This document shows positions 20,063 to 28,771 of a stretch of 28,771 nt of DNA, piece by piece. The translations under genes were made by a program, and so were the position numbers. The DNA lies in contig SZWC01004981.1 of NCBI GenBank assembly GCA_023375785.1, positions 44,527 through 73,297 on the forward strand. Direction: 5' to 3'. The notes under the pieces were generated by a model. That model did not search any database, was not told the origin of the DNA, and worked only from the letters and a program-made list of their open reading frames with translations. This DNA comes from Penium margaritaceum (lineage: Eukaryota; Streptophyta; Zygnematophyceae; Desmidiales; Peniaceae). Every line of letters begins with the position of its first letter. Positions within the stretch are counted from its first letter, which is position 1.

Positions 20063-20927
20063 AATACACTTCGACTTCAAGAGGGGGGGGGGACGAGTTG
20101 GCCCCACCCCCTTAAACACTGTGAAGTGTATCTGGCAAGTGTATTGGGAAGTGTAGCGGATAGAGAACAAACATGATACACAAGTGTATTTTTTTATAAG
20201 TACATGACAGTAGATATGGAGCGTCGATCTATGTATATTTACGGTATTCAGAAGAGCAAAATGTCACAACCGGCTTATGCGCATCATTCGCTATGGGTAC
20301 TTTGCGAGCGATGCAACAGCACCCCGATGGGTAGTCCCTCCCCCCCTCCCAGACATCGCGAGTGTATTTGGGGAGTGTATTGGGGGGTGTATCTTGCATA
20401 TGCCAAAAAATGTACACAAGTGTTTTTGTACACTTGTGTACAAAATCGACCCGCCTCCAGATACACTACCCAATACACCCCCCCCCAACACACTTCGACT
20501 TCGGGAGGGGGGGGGGGAAGAGTTGGCCCCAGTCCCCCCCCTAAACACTGTGAAGTATATCTGGGAAGTGTATTGGGAAGTGTAGCGGATAGAAAATGAA
20601 AAGAATACACAAGTGTATTATTTTATAAGTACGTGACAGTAGATGCGGATCGTCGATCTAGGTAGATTCACGGTATTCAGAAGAGAAAAAAAGTAACAAC
20701 TGACTTATGCGTATCATTCGCTATGGGTACTTTGCGAGCGATGGAACAGCACCCCAATGGGTAGTCCCTACCCCCCCACCTCCAAGACACCGCGAGTGTA
20801 TTGGGGAAGTGTATTTAGCGTATCTTGCATACGCTAAAAAATACACAAGTGTATTTGTACACTTGTGTACAAAATCGACCCCCTCCAGATACTCTACCCA
20901 GTACACCCTCCCAATACACTTCGACTT

Positions 20928-20962
<35 letters not shown>

Positions 20963-22290
20963 TGGGGGGACGAGTTTGCCCCACCCCCACCCCCTAAACA
21001 TTGTGAAGTGTATCTGGAGATTATATTGGGAAGTGACGAGGATAGACAACAACAAAAAAATCACAAGTGTATTCTTTTATAATTATATGACAGTAGTTGC
21101 GGAGCGTCGATCTAGATGGATTCACGGTATTCAGAAGAGCAAAAAGAAACAACTGGCTCATGCGTATCATTTGCTATGGGTACTTTGCGAGTGATGGAAC
21201 GACACCTCAATGGGTAGTTCCTCGACCCCCCCTCCCCAGGACACCGTGAATGTATTCGGGAAGTGTATTGGGGGGTGTATCTTTCATACGCTAAAAAATG
21301 TACACAAGTGTATTTGTACATTTGTGTATAAAATCGACCCCCCTCCAGATACACTACGCATTACACCTCTACAATACACTTTGACTGCGGGGGGGGGGGG
21401 GGGGGGGGGGATTTTGCCCCACCCCCCACTCCCTAAACACTGTGAAGTGTATCTGGGGAGTGTATTAGGAAGTGTAGCGGATAGGTAACAAAAACAATAC
21501 ACAAGTGTATTCTTTTATAAGTACATGAAAGTAGATGCGGAGCGTCAATCTAGGTATATTCACAGTATTCAGAAAAGCAAAAAACAACAACTGGCTTATG
21601 CGTGTCATTCGCTATGGGTACTTTGCAAGCAATGAAACGGCACCCAGATGGATAGTCCCCCCCCCCAACATACCGGGAGTGTATTGGGGGAGTGCATTGG
21701 GGGGTGTATCTTGCATACGCTAAAAAATGTACACAAGTGTATTTGTACACTTATGTACAAAGTCGAACCCCCTCCAGATACACAACCCAATACACTCCCC
21801 CAATACACTCCTCCAATACACCCCCCTTATACACTTTGACTAAGGGGGGGGGGGGGAGACGAGTTGTCCCCACCCCCCTGAAAACCGTGAAGTGTATCTG
21901 GCCAGTGTATCGGTAAGTGTGTCGGATAGACAACCAAAAGAATACACAAGTGTATTCTTTTGTAAAGACATGAAAGTAGATATGGAGTGTTGATCTGGAT
22001 ATCTTGACGGTATTCAGAAAATAAATTTGTAACTACTTGTTTACGCGCATCATGAACCTTTGCAAGGTTTCTGAGCTATGAAACAACACCCCCACTGGTA
22101 GTACCCCCTCCCCCCCAAGTCATCTCGAGTGTATTGGAGGAGTGTATTGGGGGGTGTATCTCGCATGTGCTCAAAATTGTACACAAGTGTATTTTCACAC
22201 TTGTGTACTAAGTCGACCCCCCTCCAGATGCACTACCCAATACATCCCCCCCATACAATCCTAGATAGGACGGGGGGAGGGGGGGGGCTT
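19700..22290. repeat. Palindromic satellite array, unit about 440 bp
   Basis: The anchor ACGGTATTCAGAA (one variant ACAGTATTCAGAA) starts units at 20241, 20670, 21124, 21562 and 22007, spaced 429, 454, 438 and 445 bp. A partial unit precedes and the last unit is cut at about 22290. Each unit has a C-run, repeated GTGTATTGGGG words, a near-perfect hairpin TGTACACAAGTGTA/TACACTTGTGTACA, the complementary words (CCAATACAC), a G-run, then a second short palindrome AATACACAAGTGTATT. Frames in it are shadows of the repeats. The longest G-run is 33 nt (20929-20961). Confidence 0.9.
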
Positions 22291-22710
22291 CTTGCTTGAC
22301 AATGTTACCTGCCGCTCGAGCACAGGGTCACCCATTTGGACGAAGATTTCCGCGATAGGCATCAACTGAACCGAGGACATATGCGTCTGTCTCTATGTTA
22401 CAGACATATCGTAACACTTAAGAACGTACAAAGGTAGGTCCATTTGTAGAAAAAAAAATGAATAGAATTGCAGCAGATATTCTAAGATTTGTACTAAAAA
22501 ACCTTTTTAATAAAATACAGTTCTCAAGAAAGTTCTGTGAAATTGTTGTAGTCATGTACACAGAGGTTAGTGTACATGGTTGTCGCAAGAAATTTCTGGA
22601 AAACATTGTCAACTGTTTAGGTTTTTTTCTTGGAAGGATCCTCACCATATGTTTCAGTTTTGTACACTCATTATCAAGTGTGTGGATTTGGGGTGATTGG
22701 GCATAAATAG
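22291..22710. other. AT-rich right arm of the insert, no gene seen
   Basis: It lies between the end of the array and the second ACCTGTGG. It is AT-rich with poly-A and poly-T runs (for example near 22450) and has the right imperfect terminal repeat at 22690-22706. The small frames here have no recognisable domain. Confidence 0.6.
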
Positions 22711-23960
22711 ACCTGTGGGCGATGGCGGAGGGGGTCTGGCCGTACTACCACAATCAGTACCAAACTGATGATCCCCGCCAGTGTGCGATGGCTCACCGCG
22801 CCGTGCATGGCCTGACCATGGCTGTCCCTGAGGATTCCGTGCTATACTACACCCCCTTTGTCAGGGACTAATTGAGCGGTACAGGCGTTGACCCTTGCGG
22901 TGCCTGGGACCTAGCCCTCGCCTTGCTGGAGGGTGAGACCGCAGCCACCCGCGCCTAGCGTGTCGTCCACTTCAACTCGCTCCGCCAGGGTGAGTCGGAG
23001 TCTCCAACTGAGTACTGGCGCCGGGCCATGAGGCTCTGCACCCGACTGGGGACACTGGCCCCTTCTCAACTAGGCGCACTGACCACGATCATGTTGGGTG
23101 TCGTTGAGCTGTACGTAGCCATGTTCACCATCTACTACCATCGCGAGCTTGAGCGTCGCTCCCGTCGCCTCACCATACTGCAGTGGGCCCAGCGCATCTA
23201 TCGGGAGCAGACAGGGGCGGTTGAGGTGGCTCGTCACCACCGGGAGCGCCTGGCTGGTATTGCTGCCATGGCAGCTTCTTCCTCCAATGTCCCTCAGACC
23301 TCATCGGTGTCCACCTCCTCCGCCTCCTCTCCTTCAAGTGCTTCAACGGCTGAAGGGAAGAAGGGAAAGGGGCGCGGTGGTGGCAGGAAGGGGGGAGGAC
23401 AGGGGAAAGCACCTACCGTGGATGGCTCCGACAATAGCAGCCGCCAGGTGACCTGCTACAGCTACGGCGGCCCCCATTGCTACACCGACTGCACTCGGCT
23501 GACTGGCCACCCCATCGACTGGCAGCGCGTCACATGTGGAATCCGCCAGGCCTTTGAGGCACGTTCTACCTCCTCGTCTGGTTCCTCCTCCACCTCAGAG
23601 TCATCAGCCGGACGGGTTGCTACTTCCTCACCCACCGCGGCCCCCGCGACCCCTCCTGACGACGCAGCCCGACGCCTTGTAGAGCTCGAGCAGGTCGTCT
23701 GCACCCTTCAGGGAGGTACGCACGTGCAAACTGAGCCGACTGTGTTCACTGCTTGTTTCGTGTCTGGGAAGTTGCGTGGTGATGATCGTTCGGCTATGTC
23801 TGCTGTGGAGTCAGAGTGGCTTGATGGTCCCGATGAGTTGGTATGGTTGGATGACTATCACCACCGTCTCTTACATGTTGAGCAAGCCCAGCGTCCCAGT
23901 GATGTTCCTGTTGAGTCTTTGTGCTCTGTTGCCTGCTGTTCCATAACCACGTCCACCAGG
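22711..23960 (+). pseudogene. Element B Gag, main part
   Basis: It opens with the second ACCTGTGG copy and continues the Gag frame: AMAEGVWPYYHNQ, then ESPTEYWRRAMRLCTRLG, a long helical stretch (YHRELERRSRRLTILQW), and a Ser/Gly/Lys-rich tail (KKGKGRGGGRKGGG). The zinc knuckle at 23454-23492 is damaged: it reads CYSYGGPHCYTDC, with the second Cys replaced by Tyr and one residue missing before His. Stops are TAA at 22869-22871 and TAG at 22956-22958; after that the frame is open to 24149. Confidence 0.88.
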
Positions 23961-24370
23961 CCTGCTTATGGCTCATGGATTGTCGATTCTGGCGCTACAC
24001 ACCACATGATCTGTCGTCGTGACATGTTTGTTGTCTTTGGTCCTGTTGGTTCCATGTGTTATGTCCGCACAGCTACTGGCCAGGAGGTTCCAGTGCGCGG
24101 TGTCGATGTCGTCCAGTTCAGTGGTCCGTCTGGCCTCGTATGTCTTTGACGTTCTGTTTGTGCCTGATCTCGAGCTCAGCCTCCTTTCCGTTCGTGCCTT
24201 TACCCGCGTGGGGCTGAGTGTCACCCACGTCGGCGTTGACGCCACCGTCTTTTTCCAGGCCTCTGGCAAGGTTGTTCTGCACGGTGAGCCCCGTCATAAC
24301 CTCTATTTTGTCACTTGTGCTCGCCTCCCCGCGTCTCCCCTGCCACCTGGCCCGACCGCGCATGTCTTTG
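23961..24370 (+). pseudogene. Element B protease
   Basis: WIVDSGATHHM (23976-24008) is an intact copia aspartic protease motif with the catalytic Asp at 23985-23987. A one-base frameshift at about 24130 moves the frame from FSGPSGL to YVFDVLFVPDLELSLLSV. The domain ends before the integrase zinc part. Its partner in element A has lost the catalytic Asp. Confidence 0.92.
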
Positions 24371-25330
24371 TCACCGGCACCCTGTCCCTTGACCAGCATC
24401 ACCTCCTTCACCGACGCCTCTGTCATGTCCACCTTGATGCGGTTGAGTGTCTTGTGCGTGACACTCCCACGCTCGGCCTTGATGCGGCCTCATTTGTGGC
24501 CCCGCCCAAGAACGACTGTCTCACATGTGCGTAGGGCAAGATGCACTGCTCTCCCTTCCCAGACTCCATCCCAAAGTCCACTCGGTTACTTCAGCTGGTT
24601 CACTAGGACCTGCTTGGACCGCTTCCCACGCAGTTTCAGGATGATCGTGGACGGTACATCCTGACACTGACGGATGACTTCACTTGAATGCGTTGGGTCT
24701 ATAGTCTCCTTCAAAAGAGTGACACCTTTCCCACTATCAAGCAATAGCTGGCTATGGTTGAGCGCCAGTCGCATCAGACCCTGGACGTCTTTCGCTCTGA
24801 CCGTGGGGGAGAGTTTATGGGCAACCTTCACCGCCGGCTTACTGAGCTCGGGGTCGACCACCGCTACTCTACTCGTGCCACCGCTACTCCACTACTCTGC
24901 TCCTGCCCCAGCAGAACGGCGTCTCGGAGCGGTGGAGCCGCACGATGGAGGATGTTGTCCGTGCAATGAGCGCCGATTGTGGTCTCCTTGAGACATTTGC
25001 CTTTGAGGGCTTTGCTTACATGACATGGTTTGGAACCGCATCCCGCACGGTCCCCTTCCTTGCCACACCATGCCGTATGAGCCTTGGTATGGTCACTGTG
25101 TCGACCTGTGCCTTGTGTGCGTCTGGGGCTCTCTCGCTTATGTCTGGTTAACCCCGGAGCAGCAGGGCTCCAAGGTCTCCCCTCGCGCCCGCCTCTGCGC
25201 GTTTGTGGGGATCGCCCCCCGCTCCAAGGCCTGGCGTTTCTGGGAACCGTCCCTCCGTCGCATTGTCGAGTCTCATTATTCGAAAGCCTCTGCTTTCGCC
25301 ACCTCGCTCGCGTGCTGCCTCTTCCGCTGA
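24371..25330 (+). pseudogene. Element B integrase
   Basis: The zinc part (LLHRRLCHVHLD ... CLTCA) is followed by the DDE core: DLLGPLP keeps the first Asp, RSDRGGEFMG the second, NGVSERW the Glu. The C-terminal part contains APRSKAWRFWEP. Stops: TAG at 24532-24534, then further TAG and TGA stops (VH*DLL, FT*MRW, IKQ*LAM). Frameshifts lie near 24900, 25025 and 25280. All three catalytic residues are present but spread over different frames. Confidence 0.92.
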
Positions 25331-25990
25331 AGCATGCCTTGGGCTGTCCTGGCCCTCGTGTGGTGGGGGAGGAGCCCGCGGGTGTTACCCCTCGAGTGCC
25401 GGGACCTCTCTCTGACCTGGCTATCATTGTCGTCGGTCCCCCTTGGGTCCCATGCCTACCTCAGCTCCGGATCCCTCACCTGCCTCGGCTCCGGATCCCT
25501 CGCCGGCCGGGTTCCCTCTCGTGCCGCGTTCACCATCAGCTTTGTCCTCACCACCTCCAGCCTCACTTGCGGGGCCGGTGCCTGCCTCACCTCCCCCGCC
25601 GGTGGCTCCAGCATCCACGACGCCTGTCCCGCCGGCTCACCCTACCGATGGGCCTGCTGCCCCTACACCAGCTGACTCACCTCAGTCGCCCTCCAACACA
25701 TATTCTAGTGCACCAGGTGGTCGGCTGCGTCCTTTGCCCTCCTGCAGCGTTCGCTGTGGTGACCCTGGCACGATGGCCCTTGGTCTCATTGCACACGGCC
25801 TCGAGGAGGTCCACCCGGGCTGCCCGGCTGGCCGTGCTCTAATTGCGCACGAGCATGCCTGCGCCGTTGATGCAGCGACAGCCTCAACTCGTGTCACCCC
25901 CACGCCCTCTGCTTCGGCCCTTGTCGTGCAGGGCTCGACCTCGTCGGGCTCAGACCCGAGCACTCTTTGCCAGGCTCTGGCCGGCCCTGA
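25331..25990 (+). pseudogene. Element B integrase-RT linker, Pro/Ser-rich
   Basis: The open frame 25443-26018 encodes a Pro/Ala/Ser-rich chain with a short SAPDPSPA repeat, then a segment leading into RT (STLCQALAGPDADHWQAA). It is the counterpart of the 36-bp repeat linker in element A but lacks that array. A frameshift near 25440 joins it to integrase. Confidence 0.75.
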
Positions 25991-26960
25991 TGCCGACCAC
26001 TGGCAGGCTGCGTGTTAGGAGGAGCTTGCTACCCTTGCAGACAACAGTGTCTTAAGCTCGTTGACCTACCACCAGGCCGCAAGGCCATACAGGCAAAATG
26101 GGTCCTGCACAAGAAGTTGAAGAAGGATGGCTCTTTGGATCGCCACAAGGCTCGCCTGACAGCAAAGAGATTCTCACAGGTCAAGGGCGTAGACTACACA
26201 GACACATTTGCTCCTGTTGGGTGGATGACCACGGTGCGAGCCCTTTTGGACATGACTGCCCAGCACGACAGGGAACTGCACCAGATGGACGTCAGCAACG
26301 TCTTCCTCCATGGGCATCTTGACGAGGAGATCTACATGGTGCAACCACTTGGCTTCGAGGATGACACATGCCACGTGTGCCGGCTGTGGAAGGCCCTGTA
26401 TGGCCTCAACTAGTCGCCGCGATGCTGGAACCACGAGATTGCTGGTACGCTGCAACGTGTGGGCTACATCCAGAGCAACGTAGACCCCTCTCTCTTTGTG
26501 ACGAAGAGCCCTGCTCCACTCACTGCGATCCTCGTCTATGTGGATGACCTGCTGATTGCGTCTCCAAATCTGGAGACCGTGCAGACAGCAAAGGCCATCC
26601 TGCAAACCACATACAAGATGAAAGACATGGGGTCTACGTCCGTCTTCCTCGGCATGGAGATCGTGCGTGATCACGTCCAGCGCAGTCTCACGGTACATCA
26701 GGCGCGGTACGCACTAGCTGTGGGGGAGCGGTTTGCTGATCTACTTTCCACTGTGCGCAGCGCCTCCACCCCCATCACTCCTGAGGGACAAAAGGCACTA
26801 AAGGTTGACGACCCAGCTGCTTTGGGGGAGCCAATTGATCAGACCCTCCTGTGTATGGGAGTCATCGGCTCGCTCATGTACTTGGCCACCATGACACGGC
26901 CCGACATCGCATTTGCCGTCAACCTTCTCACCCAGTTCTCGCAGGCACCGCGGCAACTGA
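25991..26960 (+). pseudogene. Element B reverse transcriptase
   Basis: Motifs in order: LVDLPPGRKAIQAKWVLHKK, DGSLDRHKARL, VKGVDYTDTFAPV, QMDVSNVFLHGHLDEEIYM, ALYGLN*SPRCW, YVDDLLIAS (catalytic YVDD at 26537-26548), MKDMGSTSVFLGMEI and YLATMTRPDIAFAVNLL. Both visible catalytic Asp sites are intact. Defects are a TAG after about 26016, a lost base at about 26052, and TAG at 26411-26413 where the family has Gln. From about 26055 to 27523 the frame needs no further shift. Confidence 0.95.
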
Positions 26961-27523
26961 CACTTGATCCCGCTCTGTACGTTGTGTGCTATGTCGTGTC
27001 CACTCCCCGCCTTGGTCTCACCTATCGACGGCAGCCGTCTATCGTACTTGACGGTTACACGGACAGCGACTAGGCATGGAGCCTTGACGGTAGAAGCAGT
27101 ACCGGCTACATCTTCTTGCTGGACGGTACTGCTGTCTCGTGGCGCAGCGGGAAGCAAGGATGCATTACGCGCAGCTTGTCTAAGGCAGAGTATGTAGCGA
27201 TAGGAGCTGCGGCTGCTGAGACTGTTTGACTTGTTCGGCTCCTTCGTGCGCTCCGCCAGACCGTTCCTCCTGTCGTGCTGCGCTGTGACAACTAGAGTGC
27301 TCACACCATCGCTCAGAACTCCGGCGTCTTCCATGCTCGTACAAAGCACATCGGCGTTGAGTACCACTTTGTCCATGACCTGGTGCAGCAGCATGAGGTT
27401 GAGATTGTCTGGGTTGGCACAAACGATTAGAAGGCTGATTTCTTGACAAAGGCACTTGGTCGTCGGAAGTTCCACGAGGGTGTTCGTGCTGTTGGTCTAC
27501 GCCTCGCCCCTGATGCGAGCTGA
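26961..27523 (+). pseudogene. Element B RNase H
   Basis: It has DGYTDSD, SKAEYVAIGAAAAE, VLRCDN, HARTKHIGVEYHFVHD, IVWVGTND and KADFLTKALGRRKF, ending in LAPDAS and TGA (27521-27523). The catalytic Asp, Glu and Asp are all kept. Stops: TAG 27071-27073 (for the usual Trp), TGA 27227-27229 (for Trp), TAG 27293-27295 and TAG 27428-27430 (both for Gln). Confidence 0.94.
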
Positions 27524-27645
27524 GCTTGTACAGTGATGTTGGTCTCTGTTCGTCTGTGACTCTCCCTTATCCTCTGTGTTCCTCGTGGTTTCCCTCAGTG
27601 TGTTCCCGTGCATGGACTTGTATTCACCATTCGGTCATGGGAGAG
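27524..27645 (+). other. Element B 3' untranslated region and polypurine tract
   Basis: A short non-coding stretch ends in the purine tract ATGGGAGAG (27637-27645), directly before the LTR start TGTTGTTGATGG. Confidence 0.85.
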
Positions 27646-28154
27646 TGTTGTTGATGGGTGCCCTCACGGAGCATAATGACCTGTTTGCTCATGTCCATCC
27701 ACGTGCAGATGCCTGAGGTGGGCCCGATGGCGACAGGGCTCTACTGGCGCTCGGTGGCACCGTGAGGAGTGGAGCTCGTGAGGGGCTCGACGGCCTGCAC
27801 TGGGGTGAAGCATCTCTATCTATGCTTACTACAAGGTTTTAGTGCTTCAGACTCTGGTTCTAGCCGTTCAGACGGCGCCTAATTCCGATATGCTGGAACT
27901 GAGTTATGACTGTTTCCGTTTTCTGGCTAGCTGATACACAGCGAAACGCTACCCTGGTGTGTGGTGCGAACCGAGAGCAGTCGCCCCTACTTATGTGTTT
28001 GTGGCCCATTTGTGTAGCTCTCCTTGCATGTGCTTTCTGTTAACAAGCACTTGAAGCCTGTGTGCGTCGTCTAACTAGACCCTTGCCGTTTCCTGCTTGG
28101 TGTCACACACAGTTGATAGGCAGTCTAATCAGGCAACTTCCAGGAAGTTTCTCA
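27646..28154 (+). repeat. Element B 3' LTR (509 bp)
   Basis: It matches 17341-17849 end to end, with about 56 substitutions and no indel by hand count. It ends GGAAGTTTCTCA and is followed by CCACT. Confidence 0.95.
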
Positions 28155-28214
28155 CCACTTACTGCTGCTGCTGCTGTGTCTCTGTTGTATAGCAAAACGA
28201 GTTGTGGCTCGTTT
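28155..28214 (-). other. Element L leader next to the primer site, with hairpin
   Basis: It starts with the second CCACT (28155-28159) and continues the CTG repeat of element L. The perfect hairpin AAAACGAG/CTCGTTTT (28194-28201 and 28208-28215, 6-nt loop) lies immediately beside the primer site. Confidence 0.7.
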
Positions 28215-28226
28215 TCTCTGATATCA
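28215..28226 (-). other. Element L primer binding site, decayed
   Basis: The minus strand reads TGATATCAGAGA where the usual initiator tRNA-Met site is TGGTATCAGAGC. It follows the LTR end AGGAAGTTTCTCT, which resembles the LTR end of element B. Confidence 0.65.
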
Positions 28227-28771
28227 AGAGAAACTTCCTAGAACCTTCCTAACCACTTGTCGCAACACTAGGAGTTAGCGCTAGGCGAGGGTGTGACAAC
28301 AGTCACAAGTCAGAGACAAAACTGCAAGGGTCTGGGTAGGGACATGTATTCACGGACATGTCGGGAAGCTCAAAATGAATATAATTGTAGAGAGAAATGA
28401 CAAATGACAAGAACACACAACATAAATACCTGTTGTGGCTCACGGCAAGTGACACACGCGCAGTGTCAGTTTGTCCTACAATTGACCTAAAATCACTATT
28501 TTGGCCATTAACCTGCACACATGTATCCGAGCGCACCATTGTTTGAGTCTAGAGATGCAGAATCTCGAGCCGGACGCTACAACTGGTCACACGCACGAGT
28601 CCGGCATCGATCGGTGGACAGACAATGCAAAACATGCAAACTGGGCTCGAGAGCTAGTCCACCGAGAAAACTCTAGCGTCTGCAGAAAATCTGAAAAGGA
28701 CCCCGTCAAGCACCGGAGATGTCATGGCAGCTGTCTGACAGCTGCTAGTACACGGAGCCACCACTCGTCAG
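28227..28771 (-). repeat. Element L 5' LTR, partial (runs off the window)
   Basis: It is homologous to 11769-12282 in the same orientation, with scattered substitutions and small indels such as a 9-bp extra CATGCAAA-like piece near 28632. Its outer end, and so the target duplication, lies beyond the window. Confidence 0.78.

Larger units (their letters stand above)
19318..22710. mobile_element. Non-autonomous insert carrying a satellite array (DNA transposon-like)
   Basis: 3393 bp as assembled, about 3190 bp if the duplication at 19860 is false. It is flanked by an 8-bp duplication and has imperfect inverted ends: TTATGGTTAACCACCCC (19320-19336) against the reverse complement of 22690-22706, 13 of 17 matching. 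It has AT-rich arms at both ends and a tandem array between them. I see no transposase or other coding frame. An 8-bp duplication is typical of hAT-type DNA transposons, but the ends are not clearly hAT, so the class is left open. Confidence 0.65.
17341..28154 (+). mobile_element. Element B: full-length Ty1/copia retrotransposon with a nested insert
   Basis: It is 10,814 bp long. It has two LTRs of exactly 509 bp (17341-17849 and 27646-28154), TG...CA ends, a 5-bp target duplication CCACT, a perfect TGGTATCAGAGC primer site, gag, protease, integrase, linker, RT, RNase H and a polypurine tract. By hand count the LTRs differ at about 56 positions with no indel (about 89% identity). The gag is interrupted by a 3.4-kb insert; without it the element is about 7.4 kb. 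Catalytic residues that I can see are intact, but stops and at least six frameshifts make it inactive. It is inserted in the trinucleotide-rich leader of element L. Confidence 0.96.
11757..28771 (-). mobile_element. Element L: large LTR element without pol, interrupted by element B
   Basis: Two same-orientation copies of a long repeat, 11757-12421 and 28227 to the window edge, flank it; they are roughly 85% alike by eye. The left copy is followed by a polypurine complement, and the right copy is preceded by a decayed primer site (28226-28215), so the element reads on the minus strand. Without element B, at least 6.2 kb is present. No protease, integrase, RT or RNase H motif was seen between the LTRs, so it fits a large non-autonomous (LARD-like) element. 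Its right end is outside the window, so its target duplication cannot be tested. Confidence 0.7.

Noticed and set aside
19700..22000. Many short ORFs with shared Cys/His/Tyr-rich peptides
   Set aside because: They are repeated because the satellite unit is repeated, and they appear in several frames and on both strands without conservation of one frame.
19700..22290. Telomeric or centromeric repeat by sequence
   Set aside because: The GTGTAT words do not match plant-type telomere repeats, and nothing in the window shows centromere identity; the array lies within a small insert.
22418..22648. Minus-strand 76-aa ORF in the right arm of the satellite insert as a transposase remnant
   Set aside because: It has no recognisable motif, and an AT-rich sequence of this length gives such frames by chance.
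2125..27430. Reassignment of TAG to Gln (as in some green algae)
   Set aside because: TAG also replaces conserved Trp and the Tyr of YVDD, TGA and TAA stops and frameshifts occur too, and decay explains all of them. Three RNase H ends being TGA is too small a sample.

Overview
This window looks like nuclear, repeat-rich (heterochromatin-like) DNA of a eukaryote, most likely a green plant or streptophyte alga. The evidence is several Ty1/copia LTR retrotransposons with a protease-integrase-RT-RNase H gene order, initiator-tRNA-Met type primer sites (close to TGGTATCAGAGC), long trinucleotide runs and two assembly gaps. The species cannot be named from the sequence. I found no ordinary host gene, no tRNA or rRNA gene and no CRISPR array.

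The window is a nested stack of insertions. (1) The oldest layer is a plus-strand copia element (called E0 here); only its RNase H domain (2093-2289 and 11013-11236) and part of its 3' LTR (11343-11756) remain. (2) A minus-strand copia element whose gag-protease runs off the left edge (1-997, with leader and LTR up to 2092) abuts the E0 RNase H. (3) A full-length minus-strand copia element A (2290-11012, LTRs 850 and 839 bp, target duplication CTCTT) splits the E0 RNase H. (4) A large minus-strand LTR element without any recognisable pol (11757 to beyond 28771, called L here) begins inside the E0 LTR. Its only long coding remnant is an unfamiliar coiled-coil protein with repeated modules (12943-15553). 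(5) A full-length plus-strand copia element B (17341-28154, two 509-bp LTRs, target duplication CCACT) sits in the 5' leader of L. (6) A 3.4-kb non-coding insert (19318-22710), flanked by the 8-bp duplication ACCTGTGG, interrupts the gag of B. It is filled with a palindromic satellite of about 440 bp per unit.

All copia polyproteins are decayed. Element A has lost catalytic residues in each of its four enzyme domains. Element B keeps its visible catalytic residues but carries many stops and frameshifts. Premature stops are mostly TAG. Three elements (A, L, B) carry a trinucleotide-rich stretch between the primer site and the first coding sequence. The two N-gaps (16246-16271 and 19860) are each flanked by exact direct copies (187 and 202 bp), which look like unmerged contig overlaps rather than biology.

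The most interesting parts are the satellite-carrying insert in B and the pol-less L element with its coiled-coil ORF.
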